From: Cliona cf. orientalis
Taxonomy: Eukaryota; Porifera; Demospongiae; Clionaida; Clionaidae
Direction of reading: 5' to 3'
Assembly (NCBI GenBank): GCA_963930775.1
Contig: OZ005689.1
Coordinates: 34,581,235-34,645,234, forward strand
DNA: 64,000 nt
The notes under the pieces are model-generated. The model was not told the DNA's origin, made no database searches, and was given only the letters and a program-made list of their open reading frames with translations. Shown one piece after another: positions 22,387-33,549 of this stretch. The position numbers and the translations under genes are program-made. Position 1 is the first letter of the stretch. Every line of letters starts with the position of its first letter.

Positions 22387-23108
22387 ATGGCCTCCAGCTC
22401 TTCAGCTAAGCAACAGAAACAAATTAAGGTGATTGATTCAAATGCATGACAAAGATAAGAGAGTGAAACAGTGTGTGTGCATGTATATTCAAAACAGGTA
22501 GCTGTTAAACATGATTCTGGGCTGCCTCCAAGCTTCAAATCCAAGCTGAGCAAGTTTCTTTGTGAGAATAAGCCACCTGAGTTTAGATTCTTTTTACGTA
22601 TGGAAGAGTCTGAGAGTGCAACTCCACCAACAAAGAGACGTAGGGTTTCTTCAACACCTGTAGATAGGCAGCAAATAGCTCGGGTACCCAGGGGCTACAC
22701 TAACGATTCCAATTTCCCGGTATTGATACTGGAGGATGACGATGAGAGATGCCCCCACTGCTTTTGTCGGTCATGTGTCATTAGCCAACCACCAGATTTT
22801 CTCCGAGGGTCAGCTGCAGCACACATCCGGAACCGTTCCAAGCGCTTCAATCTGTACGTGAAGTTTTGGGGGCTGCTATCGGATGTTGGGTTATGGTATC
22901 ATCCTGAGAACCTAGTGAGGAAGGCAACAATCACTGAAAGGGATGATCCGCGGAATATCATGCCCGAGTGTGTAAAAACGGTAATAAAAGACTATATAAA
23001 TGTAATTAAAATTAGAAAGAATTACTTCCAATTCAGGAGGTGCGTGGAAGATATCCAAACCCAGAGGGAATACCCTACACCGATTATCGTCCAACATTCA
23101 TGGCATAG
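22387..23108 (+). CDS. K2 gene B: intact 198-aa Cys-rich accessory protein
   Basis: Three exons in phase 0: 22387-22428, 22498-22980 and 23037-23108, each with GT-AG borders. Together they give 198 residues without a stop. The N-terminal half is basic and polar (TPPTKRRRVSS). The core has a C-x2-C-x-C-x2-C motif (CPHCFCRSC), then QPPDFLRGSAAAH and VKFWGLLSDVGLWY. The C-terminus is EVRGRYPNPEGIPYTDYRP. K1 gene B shares the last three blocks. I recall similar small proteins near transposons of this type but no assigned function. The Cys cluster may bind zinc; a role in transposition is inferred from conserved pairing with the transposase. Confidence 0.8.
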
Positions 23109-23130
23109 ATGGTACTTACTACACAGCTAG

Positions 23131-25756
23131 CTATGAATCGTCCATTTCATATTCTTCTTCACTTGATAGGGCATCACCATAGTCTGCCAAATCATCTTCA
23201 CCACCTTCATCCTCCTCGGTTACTAAGGGCCTGATAGCAATAAAATTATGTATATGCATATTAGGTTGTTGCATAACATCAAATTGAGTTTAATATTACG
23301 TGCATTATAGAATGTTGGTTGGATTGTACAAACCTGAGATCGTTCTTATTTCTCATAAAATACTCCATCCAAATCTCCTCAACGAAATGGTAAGATTTTT
23401 TCACCAAAACCTTCATGGCAGTCCGTCTGTCTGGTCATCTCAGATCAAACACGTAACGCTCACTGGTTGACAGTCGCTGAGAATTCTCATTCTATAATAA
23501 ATTTTCAGGATTATGACATGTACACGATACATGTATATTATGTGGTATCATTACTCACCCAGTCCAATACAGCCAGATTCATTCGCATGATGAAGGTCGT
23601 AGTAGTGAAATGTATCCGTTTTGGAGTATACGTGAGGAGTTGGTGGTTGAAAGATTCAACCCAAAACGTATCACGGCACTAAAGAATAATTTGATCCAAC
23701 TTAAACCAGTTATTTCAGAACACAAACTTACTCGACAAAAGTCCTCTGCATTACGGTGTACAAGAGTACTCCGAAGAACCTTCTCATACGCCTGAATAGC
23801 ATTTGGGTCGGTGAGCTGGATTTTACCCGAGTATCCAGGTCGCCTACACGACGACTCCTCATGACAGTCTGTGTGTATACCCTATCAAGAAAACAATAAT
23901 TATATATCAAATAATATTATAGTACATAATTATTGAAGGCTGATGTGGGCTATGCATTCACAGATTTACACACACACACACACACAGTAGGTGGATATTA
24001 CAGAAAATATACCTGATAATGCTTGCTTGTTGCCAACACATTCTGCTTTAGTTTGTCTGCATTACCACCCGAGTTCTTCATGGACCAGTAAATGTGGGTC
24101 TTTGTACCCTTCACTGTACATACCATAGTGTAATAAAATCAAGACTCATAATAGTTGTATCTATCACGCACTTTTGTCGGACACTTGTGCAAACCTTGTC
24201 TTCCCTTCATTTCTGACCCCACCCTGAGCTATTTTTTTCACCACTCTGGCTACATTTTTGGTGCGTGTACAGTGTACATGATGATATATAAGGAATGTAC
24301 ATGGAACTCTTACCATGCCAGGTATCAAACGAATTCACCAGTCCCAAATCCACAGCTTCATACGTCCTCAGCTGCGTGTTGTAGTCATGTGCCACCTCAG
24401 TTATGTTCAGCCCTACAATATATCAACAATATACGATGAACAATAGTACTCCTTGCACATGTGTGCGGGGTAGTATATTATATACATGACATTCTGTACC
24501 TCGTGAAGTAACATTAGACAGCACTTCCTTCGTACACGTTAGCTCACGAGTTTGGGCAGTCGAGTGCTCCTTTCAGGATAGTGTACATACACCAACAATC
24601 TTCTTTGTGCTGTATAAATATGTAATAATATTAATATATTACATGCTATGTACATGTACACACATGTCGTACCTTCCAGATAAACAAGGGACAGTAGTGT
24701 GATATGCATTCTTGGTTGAGTCATGTCTTGCATCGGTCATAACCCACTACAACAATTTGTAGCATCATGGCACAGATTTTACAACCACATAACATACATG
24801 TACCTCACCTTTAGATGGATACTCTGGATTTGCCTTTGCCTCCTCCACAGCAGCATTCATGGACTTGAGAGCCACAGATGACACGACATCAATGAAAGAA
24901 TGCAAGTGGTAAACTAGACAGAAAAAAATGCCATGTGAAATAATTATTGAGGTCATTCATGGGATCATTTACCTCGTTTTATGTACCATTTTCCAACCGT
25001 GCCTATCCCTGAAAACTGACTGAATCGAATGTACTGAGATGGGAGCATCCCAGCACAAGTGAAAGCATGAACAAATCTAAAAAAAAAAACCCTCATTCAA
25101 TAAATTATAGTGAGCAAGGGGAAAAAGCACCTTTGATTGACAAGATAGTGCCCTCCAAATATCCTTGAGCTGGCCCACGTTCGCCTGGATCTACACTTGG
25201 TACACCCAAACTCAAGACGAGCAACATGACAAATCTACACGTGGTATAAACTGTAATGAATGACCTATACTTCAATAAGAAATCTTCTATATTACTTGCT
25301 TCATTGACGCTATATACCAACTTCCATAGTTAGCACAGGAGCATGGTCGAACAATGGAAGTACACAGATTCTCTAATGCTCTCTTCTCGACAACATAGAG
25401 TTCCTGGTCAGTGTCTATGCTATCTGAAGCATAGACACCTGTCGGTATCACACAGCATGGAACATAGATACAATGCAATGACATGGATAGCACTATTTTT
25501 ATAGAAACACACCTGAATCTTCCAAAAAAGACCCAACTGTGTGAGTATGAGAGGAGGATCTACGAGCAGCCCCGTCATTTTCAGCCATATCGAACAGCGC
25601 GTACATCAAAGCGTTATTGTCCAAGGGAGCAGAGCCTAATGGCGTCATAAGATCCCTGATCGACTCCAGCCTTGTAACAAAAGCTTCTTTGTCTTCTTCA
25701 GTCCTGAACTTGATATCAAAACCAAAGCGAGTGCGTTTCCTTCCACCGGTCGCCAT
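23131..25756 (-). CDS. K2 gene A: Kolobok-like transposase, one in-frame stop
   Basis: Minus-strand gene of about a dozen short exons. Exon 1 is 25756-25513 (MATGGRKRTRFGFDIKFR), exon 2 about 25438-25317 (ending with CSCANYGSW). Further exons carry HAFTCAGMLPSQYI (about 25.06 kb), YHLHSFIDVVSSVALKSMN (about 24.88 kb), WVMTDARHDSTKNAYH (about 24.72 kb), EVAHDYNTQLRTYEAVDLG and NSFDTWHG (about 24.36 kb), KTHIYWSMKNSGG (about 24.1 kb), FWVESFNHQLLTY (about 23.65 kb) and AMKVLVKKSYHFVEEIW (about 23.4 kb). The acidic tail ends EEYEMDDS, with TAG at 23133-23131. TGA at 23437-23435 replaces the R codon seen in K1 (DLRRPDR). Apart from that stop the exons read open, so the gene is close to intact. 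TDARH and FDTWH likely hold catalytic aspartates. Confidence 0.7.
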
Positions 25757-25965
25757 TTTTTCTTCGAAGTAAAAAACCCACATTTGCTATTTCCATTTTA
25801 ACCCTGTAGGTACTGGGCATGTGCAGTGCAGTGGGTAGGGCTAGTTTGAAAATACGGCGGGAACGCCAGCGCCTGGCTTAGCTACTGGTACAGCGCTAGT
25901 TAGCGTACCCACGTGTATACGCAGCCATTTCTCGCTATGTAATTAAAATTCGAACGCCATACTGG

Positions 25966-25986
25966 CCGGGCCCCGCCCCTTTTATA
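25966..25986 (-). promoter_or_regulatory. K2 gene A promoter: TATA box plus GGCCCGG
   Basis: On the minus strand TATAAAAGG starts at 25986 and GGCCCGG starts at 25972, 14 bp apart, in a GC-rich context. It lies 15 bp inside the right TTAA end, as at the gene A end of K1. Confidence 0.75.
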
Positions 25987-26032
25987 CCCCGCCTCCTCGT
26001 TTAAAGAATAGGCTCCCAATAATATTGCCAGA

Positions 26033-26742
26033 TAGTCTGGGTGCCAGCCCCTTCACAAGAGGGAGGAAGGAAAGATCTGGTGCACTTTGCATCAACGACT
26101 TGTTCTGCTGAGTCAGCAAAAGTAGCTCTAACAAAGTGGGTGTGAACATAAATTCGGAGGTGCCAATTAAATATATAATATAGCTAGATGGAGCTTGATG
26201 GGGGTCGAGTTTGACTATCATTCTTTTATGAACGTGATTGAACGATATTTGTAGTCTCAGTTAAGAACATGAACGTTGCCCACTACTATTCTTATCCACG
26301 AAACGTGAGCACCAGGCCTACGCCTTGCAACGGTACAGCAAGTCTTGTACATGTACTTCCCACGGGCTGCGTATGAAATTATACAAGAGATGAACATCTA
26401 GACGAAGCACTTGGCCCTCAAAACATAACAGAGAAGCACAGCTGGTTGGCTATTCAGTCAGCGGGATCTTGGCAAAGAGCGCTGATGGTCGAATCCATGA
26501 CTAAGCACGAGGCGATCCGATTTTTCTATCCATTAGACCTAGCTAGCTGCACTCGAATTATTGGTATGGGTATGGCTATGGAATGCATGCACTTACGCAA
26601 GTATATGTCACAATACGCATGGATGACACTTTCACACTCAATTGTCGCCCCTCAGTACCCGTGGGGTGTGAAGAACAAGTTGTTGATGTGAAGTGTACCA
26701 GACCCTTCCTCCCTGTTGTGAAGGGGCTGGCACCCAGACTTA
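26033..26742. mobile_element. MITE with TAGTCTGGGTGCCAGCCCC ends
   Basis: About 710 bp. 26033-26100 and 26681-26742 are inverted copies of about 60 bp (TAGTCTGGGTGCCAGCCCC, then TTCACAA, then GGGAGGAAGG). A shorter palindrome of the same family (CACCAGCCC, GGGGCTGGT) lies at about 27897-27947. No coding capacity is evident. Confidence 0.7.
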
Positions 26743-28993
26743 TTACCAGCCCCTCTGCACGACAAAGAGATCAATGGTATACTCACATAATCACATTTGG
26801 TATAAACGTTCACTGCAGAAAATTTAGTCTATACAAACCATGTACCCACATCTGAGAAGTGACACAACACTATTATGTATATATAATAATATGCTACAGT
26901 GTAGTCAACTTACAAATCAACCCAAATAATTTGAATTAATGGAAAATTCGAATTACAGCAACATCCACGTAATTCGAATTTTACTCATATGAATGGTAAT
27001 TTTGAATTAAAGGGATAATAGCTACCACACATAATCTTTACATATTCTGAAGCAACAACCTTTTTCTTCTCTGGAGGCAAACTGTCCACTATACTATTTC
27101 TAGCTTTCTTTTAACAGTTTAGAACCTGATAGTGCTAGATATAGCTACTTCTGGCTAGTGCAGCTGCACTCAGCTGCAGCCATGTGATGCCCATGTGATC
27201 TACTTTCCATATACTATATGTGCATGTCCGTATACTAGACCTTGTGCGTGTTCTAATTAAGCGAAAGTGCCATTTCGAATTTCCGTATTAGCTCTATGTG
27301 GGGAATTGGAAAGACTTGGAATTAGAAGAAAATTCGTGGTATGCGGATTCGAACTAGGTGGACTACATTGTATATACTATGTGCTGATAATCTCACTAAC
27401 TATCATAGATATCAACACGTGAAATTATCCTTGCCCCACTGGAAAAATCATGTGCTAAACAAGGGGTAGTCACCACCACAATATGCCACGTACTTCCATC
27501 TGCGATGGCAATCTTGATCCCATTACACTGTGCATATAAAACAGAAATGAAATAATCTGTTTACTCTACAAAAATCTCCAAGGATCAAGGCTCTTCAAGC
27601 CGATCAAGCAGTCAAGGAGAGAATTACACAATCAAAGCCAATCTTTGTCTTGATTTGCAGTCGCAGATGCAGGTACAAGCCACCCTACGATGACTACTCC
27701 TGTAATCAGTCATTTCCGGGTAAAATTCGGTTGTGACGATGTGTAGCGCGAATGCGATCGATCGCGAGCTAGCGCTAACCATGTGCACGTGATCGTCACA
27801 GCCAGCCTAATTTAGCCTGCCCCCAATCCTCCCAAACCCATGTTGAGTTCTAGCATTCTATAAACTATAGTCACTACAAGAGGAGCCAGTACGCTAGTCT
27901 GGGGCACCAGCCCTTCACAAGAGAAGGGGCTGGTACTCGAGACTACCAGTACGTACACCAGACGGGAAAATTATACTCACAAGTAGACAAATCAATGCTG
28001 CTGACATTATGCTATTACGATAAAGGCACGCGTAGCCGCACAAAGCCCCATCTCGCGCTCAGTGTCTATTCTTCACACACACACACCATGCACACTTACA
28101 TGTACTTGATCTGCAGGAACTCAATGAACTTTGACCTTGTCACGTGGTGGCAGAGCAGATGCATATGTGCATGCACAGAAGGACAGGGGAGGGGCTGGGC
28201 AATAATACGCATGCGCATTTGGAAGGAGTGGGGCTGAAACCATGACCCTTGACCTTAAAACTAGCACCCCCCGGGAGATACGAAAATGACCGTTTAGACC
28301 GCTAAAAATGCTCCCCGAAGGGTAAGCAGCTAGAGTAGAGTTGTATACAAGCGTTTTAGAGGCAATTTGCTGATATAACTACCCACGCACGGTGGTATAC
28401 CTTAAATCTTAGCAGAAAGTGTGGGTGTACAAGAGACCAGTACAGTACCGATTGCTCATACTCACACACACAGAAGTCACCAATACCATGCTCATTCAAC
28501 TCTCAACGGTCCATCATTAGAAACACACACACGCTTTTTAAAGTTCCTATTATGCTATGCTCTATTTCTCATCACCTGCCAATTATGCTCATTGTTTTGT
28601 GCCTATTATGCTCTTATTTTCTCTCAATTTTTAATATTTTGTATATTCTTTAATAATTCATTCGGAAACTCACTTTATGACAGCTTTATTTCAAATCACT
28701 ACCCAAGCTATAGCCACTAGACCACACTACTCACTAAATATTAGAAAAGTACTATGTACTCGTTTAATTACCTGACTACCTCCTTTTTTAACCCTATTAT
28801 GCCAACATAACGCTGGCATAGCAAACCACCTATTATGCCTAAAGCAACACCAGCATATTATGCTTGTCTCTATCCATCATGAACTTTGTGTGTGCGGGCA
28901 AAATTCTTAGCCACGTCCCACACGTTCTTGTGCCTGACACGGTAGCTACCATGAGACTTGGGTTTTGGGAGAAATTTTAAGCTTTATTGGTAC
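26743..28993. other. Gene-free AT-rich stretch with microsatellites
   Basis: No gene recognised. AATTCGAATT-type words cluster at 26930-27010 and 27260-27350. CA repeats occur near 28075 and 28460. From 28545 to 28870 the word CCTATTATGC or a close variant recurs several times, probably remnants of a foldback family. Confidence 0.45.
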
Positions 28994-29773
28994 TGGCGCT
29001 AGCCATCAACCCTCGAGTAACACAAGAGGCAAGATCTGTTCTTTGTCTTACCCGAGTCCAGAAGCAATGTTCGAGCAGAGTGAGCCATTACACACTTAGT
29101 TGGAGCCAGAGCAGTTGCTTGCTGTGAGGGGTGTGGCCTCTGCAACTGCTTCAACAGGCATGATACTGTTATATTTTGTGAGCATGTGCTAGCCTCGTCC
29201 CCAGGCCACTCCCACGTTTTCAATGTTGCATGCAGAAAGGAGGGAGGGCCTGGCATCTAAAGTCACGTGCGTGACGTAGAATTACATTGTATCGCTTGCG
29301 CGTAGGCGTTGTGCAACTGCATGATGACGTTGCACATGGATCACCCACGCTCGCTCGTGCTCCAACGCGTGCTCGAACTCTAGTATCGCAGACTACCCGT
29401 GCCTGGAGGAGGAAAGTTCGAGGAGGTGACTCATGCTGAAACATTAGAGATCAGTTGCTGCCTTGACCAAAATTTACACCGAAGAATGACGACCCGACAA
29501 AGATCTCCCCGGCTTGAGTGATGCCATGAAAATCAGCAGAGTCTACCCAAGAAAATCTGTCTGCCGTCTATCACCTATATAGCGCTGTAAGTCCTATTGA
29601 GTAATTTATATCTGTTTATAGCCTGCAAGTGTACTCGCCAGAAACACGAGGCACCGTACATCAACATATCTATACTCAGTGAAATAATACATAATCATAA
29701 TAGTTATATACAAGTGTAGCTTTCTAAATACCATACAATATTCCGTTTGGCGGGCAAATTCAAACGGCGAAGA

Positions 29774-31857
29774 ATGAGCGTTGTGTGTTCGATTTCGAGT
29801 TGCGTGGGTGACGGTCAGTGTCCTGCTAGGATAAAACTGTATGCAACTTTACAACGGTTCTTTAAGTTTGCGGAATTTAGACCTGGGCAACTTGAAGCAG
29901 CTTTGGCAGTCCTGCATCACAAAGATGTTTTTGTCCGTATGGCCACTGGCTCAGGAAAGTATTTGTGTATATTTCTGCCACCCTTGGCTACCAATGATGA
30001 TTCTATGGGGCTGGTTATTACTCCACTAAATGTTTTAATGAACCAGCAGGTGTGTTTATTATGCAAAAGTATAGTATTATATGTTGTGAACGTGATTAAT
30101 TTAGATCAGCGTACTTCTAACTGCTGGCATTTCAGCTGTGAGGTTAGGAGAACGTTTTAGTGAGCTTCAGAGCATATCCGATGGGAAGTATAGGTTTTGG
30201 TAAGGGTGTGTAATGATTTGTCATGATGCATATCTTATAGATATGATTTACAGTGTTTGTCACCTGAAGTGGCAATATCATCATCTTGCCACTCTCTCTT
30301 CTCAAAGACTCGTATTAAAAAGAATCTGGCTCTGGTTGCAATTGATGAAGTGCACTGTGTTTTGGATTGGTTATTGACTTTAGTATATAATATTACCATA
30401 ATTATTAAGATGTCTTTCTATAGGGGGAAGGATTTTCGTACAGCATTTAGCAAGCTGGGGGGTCTACGAGCCTTGACAAATGCCCCATTCATGGCGTTAA
30501 CTGCCACAGCTAATGAAGATATGCAGGCATCCATTGAAGAATCGCTCAATATGGCAGAGCCAGTAGTGATATCACGTAGTATAGATTGGCCTAATGTGTA
30601 CTATTCTGCCAGTACCATTAAGAGCATAGACGCAAGTTAATCAATCCAAATTGCTTGGGTATAGGTTGATGTTATCCTTTTCTTTTAGAAAGATCTCAGT
30701 GGGATAGTGTCTAATCTGTCAACAGCTGTTTGTCCTGACGATATTCCCAAAACATTGATATTCACAAAAACAGAAAGATGCTTGTAGAGTTTATGGTAGT
30801 TTGGTGAGACATGCTAGAGACAAAAGGTATGTAAGCATATTCCATGCATCTCAAGCCCAGTCTACAAAGTCTGCCCGTATTAATCAGTTGACGTGTGGCA
30901 GCCTATGATGCCTTATCTGTACTATTGCATTTGGGATGGTAAGGAACTTAACATGAGTTTTCTGTACTGTACTGGTACGTCGTGTTAGATTGCATTAGGG
31001 ATGGATATCCCAGATATTGATCTAGTAATAGTGTATGGGGCACCTGGTAATATCCTTCAGTTATATCAGGTATGTTTTGTACAAATGTAAGGTATTATGA
31101 CAAGTGATAAGTACCCATTTTGCAGCTTTTTGGCCGAGTGGGACGAGGTGGCAGTATTGCTCGAGCTCATTTATTCTTTAATACTCGACAGAAGAACATG
31201 GATTTGGCGGTGAAGGCTTTTGGTTCAGAAAGCGAAAATTGTAGGCGCAAGAAATTATTAGAGGCTGTAGGTAGTTCAGAGATGATTCGTCCTGGCAATC
31301 TTTGCTGTGATGGATGCATCAGAGGTGGCCTGCCATTGAGATTGCAGTTTGAAAAAACACCTCCGATACGGACAGGTTCCAAGAGACGTGTGGCTGCGTA
31401 TGATGTATCGGATGATATGAAATTACACATAAAAGCCAACTTAGTGAGGGAGAGGGATGCATACATGCAGAGTCATCCGCATTATTACATGTCACATTAT
31501 AGTTTCGTATGTCTGGATTGCGTTATTGACCGCATATGTGAGCAAGCTCGCTTTATAAAGAGTGAGGAAGACCTTGATGTAGTTGGTTTACGACCTGAAC
31601 GGAAATCTATATATTTTGCTGCCATTATCAGTATCGTTTCAGTGCTCCTCAAGCTAAGAGATCTCGCTGTACCTTTCGTTGACACTTATAATAATTTAAT
31701 GTTTATTAATATACATGATTTTATTTTATTAACAAGGGGACCACACACTAAGCAGAAAAAAATGGTCCGAAAAACACCACACAGTCGAGCTGGGTGCATA
31801 GTAGAGCCATACAATGCAAGCAGGCACCCAAACAGCAATATGCACAATGTTTGGTAA
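29774..31857 (+). pseudogene. RecQ-like DNA helicase pseudogene
   Basis: Spliced superfamily-2 helicase. Exons: 29774-30047, 30105-30199, 30254-30369, 30424-30635, 30689 to about 30830, 30989-31069 and 31126 to about 31685. Motifs in order are RPGQLEAALAVLHHKDVFV (Q motif region), ATGSGKYLC (Walker A with Y where S or T is usual), AIDEVHCV (DEVH box), FMALTATAN (motif III), GMDIPDIDLVIVYG and QLFGRVGRGG (motif VI). The C-terminal part has CCDGC and RRKKLLEA, as in the multicopy RecQ-like proteins I recall from sponges and corals. The frame changes near 30785 and the segment around 30900 has a stop. It is therefore broken. It lies between inverted repeats and may be transposon cargo rather than a host repair gene. 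Confidence 0.75.
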
Positions 31858-31859
31858 AA

Positions 31860-32875
31860 GGTCGTCAACGTACCCCGCGCGCCCGTTAAATTTATCCTGT
31901 TTGCCCGTAAAATTTTTTTGGCAAACATTGCAAGTGAATGGCTTCCTATACAAACTTCAAAGAGCCATAACTAATTCTAGGGCGTGAATCAAAGAAGTTT
32001 CAAAGTTCGTAATTTGAGCCATTCATATAAAACTTACGGTCCCAGCCGCTCCCCAGAGTCCCAATAATTAAAATATTTTTTTCTACTTAGTGTGTAATTA
32101 GTGTGTAATAAGTCGTTGCGATTAATGGTTAATAGTTAAGAAAGAATACTTTGATCTTGCTTTGATGCTGGCAATTACCGGTCTTTTCTTCAGGGGCCAC
32201 TTCTGGTCGCTAATTACATGCGCATAATCATCCCTGGCCGATTCTGGACACGCCCACCTTCGACCAAAAGCACTCATATGGCCTCTTCGGCCACGCCCCT
32301 TCACGATTCACTAATTGAATTAGCCAATGCTCACGCTCACGCAATTTAATGGTATCTTAAAAACAATGTAATTGAAAGATGAAGTAGGAATGGCAGGGTC
32401 AAAAAGTACACAAACCAGATTTGTCGGGATCATCACATTACATCCCTACACTTGCTTTTCTCAACTGTTGTTTTATTAACACTGCTCTGTGTATCACGCT
32501 TTGGGAGCTATTATTACTGTATGAGCCTTCTGTTTTTAATCCTACTCAATGCCATGTGGTATATATTAAAGGGTATACTGGGAAGAATTAAGTTTGTGAA
32601 GGGTGCTAAAAATAAAATTATGTGAATATAAGGTGAAAACGGTATACATGTAGCTCTTCAATACTGTATATATATTATAGCTAACAGTACAATTAAGCTA
32701 AACACTGAAACTGAATGCATAATATTATTTTACATAATTATTATTACAAGTATGTTTAATGTCACAATCATGGGATAATGTGGCTAGCTTGCATGATCAT
32801 CGATCATCTAGTACATGCTCATAACAGCATCCTGCCTGGGCAAGATACTACCGTGCGCATGCGCAGATTGAAGTG
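31860..32875. other. Gene-free stretch with a dispersed repeat
   Basis: No gene recognised. 32365-32470 (GATGAAGTAGGAATGGCAG to ACACTTGCTTTTCTC) recurs in the same orientation at about 35660-35765. Confidence 0.5.
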
Positions 32876-33189
32876 GTTGTGGAGGCCACACCCCTCATAG
32901 CAAGCAACTGCTCTCTGGCTCCATCAATGGCGACGTTCTCGCCCTGCTCGAACATTGCTACCGGACTACTAACAGGTACGATAAAGAATAGACCTCGCCT
33001 CTCGCTTTGCTCGAGGCTTGGTGGCTAGCGCCAGTGCCTGCTTAGCAGGTCTCTCGAAGCACGCGGCGCTTTCGCGCCGATCATTCGACAATGCGTCTCT
33101 ATGGCCCGAGGCATTAAGGCCACTTTTCTTTGTGCACACGGCCCTACAGTTCTGAGTTCTGACCAATCCTGAGCCTTGTAGTGCGGACT

Positions 33190-33525
33190 TTTCTCCGCCC
33201 GCGCCGCACGTTCTGTGGGTTGGTGGTCAACTTCACCATTGGTGTTGATGGTGAGTGATGAAGCTACAGCTGCTTTGAGATGTGCTCTAAAAGCATGCAG
33301 CAGGAACTCATCACCTATGTTAAAGTTTTTGACTCCCTTATCGACTGAAGTACGTCGTGTTATTTCACGAACATTATATAAGGATCCAGGCTGGTTAGGA
33401 GCACCCCAAAAGATCATGAACACTACACGGAGGCATTCCCAAAGGAAATGGAAATCCCCTGTTGAAGTAAGGTATCCAATGTGCACACCTGCAATACTAG
33501 TTATTAATTTTACCTGGCATCTCAT
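33190..33525 (-). pseudogene. Fragment of a transposon protein, DUF6589-like
   Basis: The minus-strand open frame contains HFLWECLRVVFMIFWGAPNQ and VDKGVKNFNIGDEFLLHAF. I recall these blocks from multicopy transposon-related proteins, probably of the DUF6589 group. Only this piece is present, it starts without a clear exon border, and the frame loses resemblance after about 33190. The assignment is tentative. Confidence 0.4.
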
Positions 33526-33549
33526 TTACCCATTGAAAGTTGTCCATAC

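Larger units (their letters stand above)
22104..26004. mobile_element. Kolobok-like two-gene DNA transposon K2 (near intact)
   Basis: A 3.9-kb element bounded by TTAA, with TTAAACGAGGAG at 22104 and CTCCTCGTTTAA ending at 26004. It lies in the opposite orientation to K1: gene B runs rightward from the left end and gene A leftward from the right end. The two stop codons are 22 bp apart (23106-23108 and 23133-23131). No other element is inserted in it. Together with the nearly open genes this suggests a recent insertion. Confidence 0.8.
28994..33034. repeat. 160-bp inverted repeats flanking the RecQ-like pseudogene
   Basis: 28994-29152 and 32876-33034 are inverted copies starting TGGCGCTAGCCA and continuing through GAGGGGTGTGGCCTC, with mismatches. 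Each holds an ATG-led exon-like piece followed by a GT donor (GGGTAAGAC in one, AGGTACGA in the other). They could be terminal repeats of a 4-kb element carrying the helicase, or two separate insertions of a short repeat. No target duplication is evident. Confidence 0.6.

Noticed and set aside
29774-31857. Functional host RecQ helicase gene
   Set aside because: Walker A has Y in place of S/T, the frame breaks near 30785 and 30900, and it lies between inverted repeats in a transposon island.
33025-33180. Basic, R-rich C-terminal extension of the DUF6589-like frame
   Set aside because: It runs into the 160-bp inverted repeat and loses family resemblance, so it is probably read-through into non-coding sequence.
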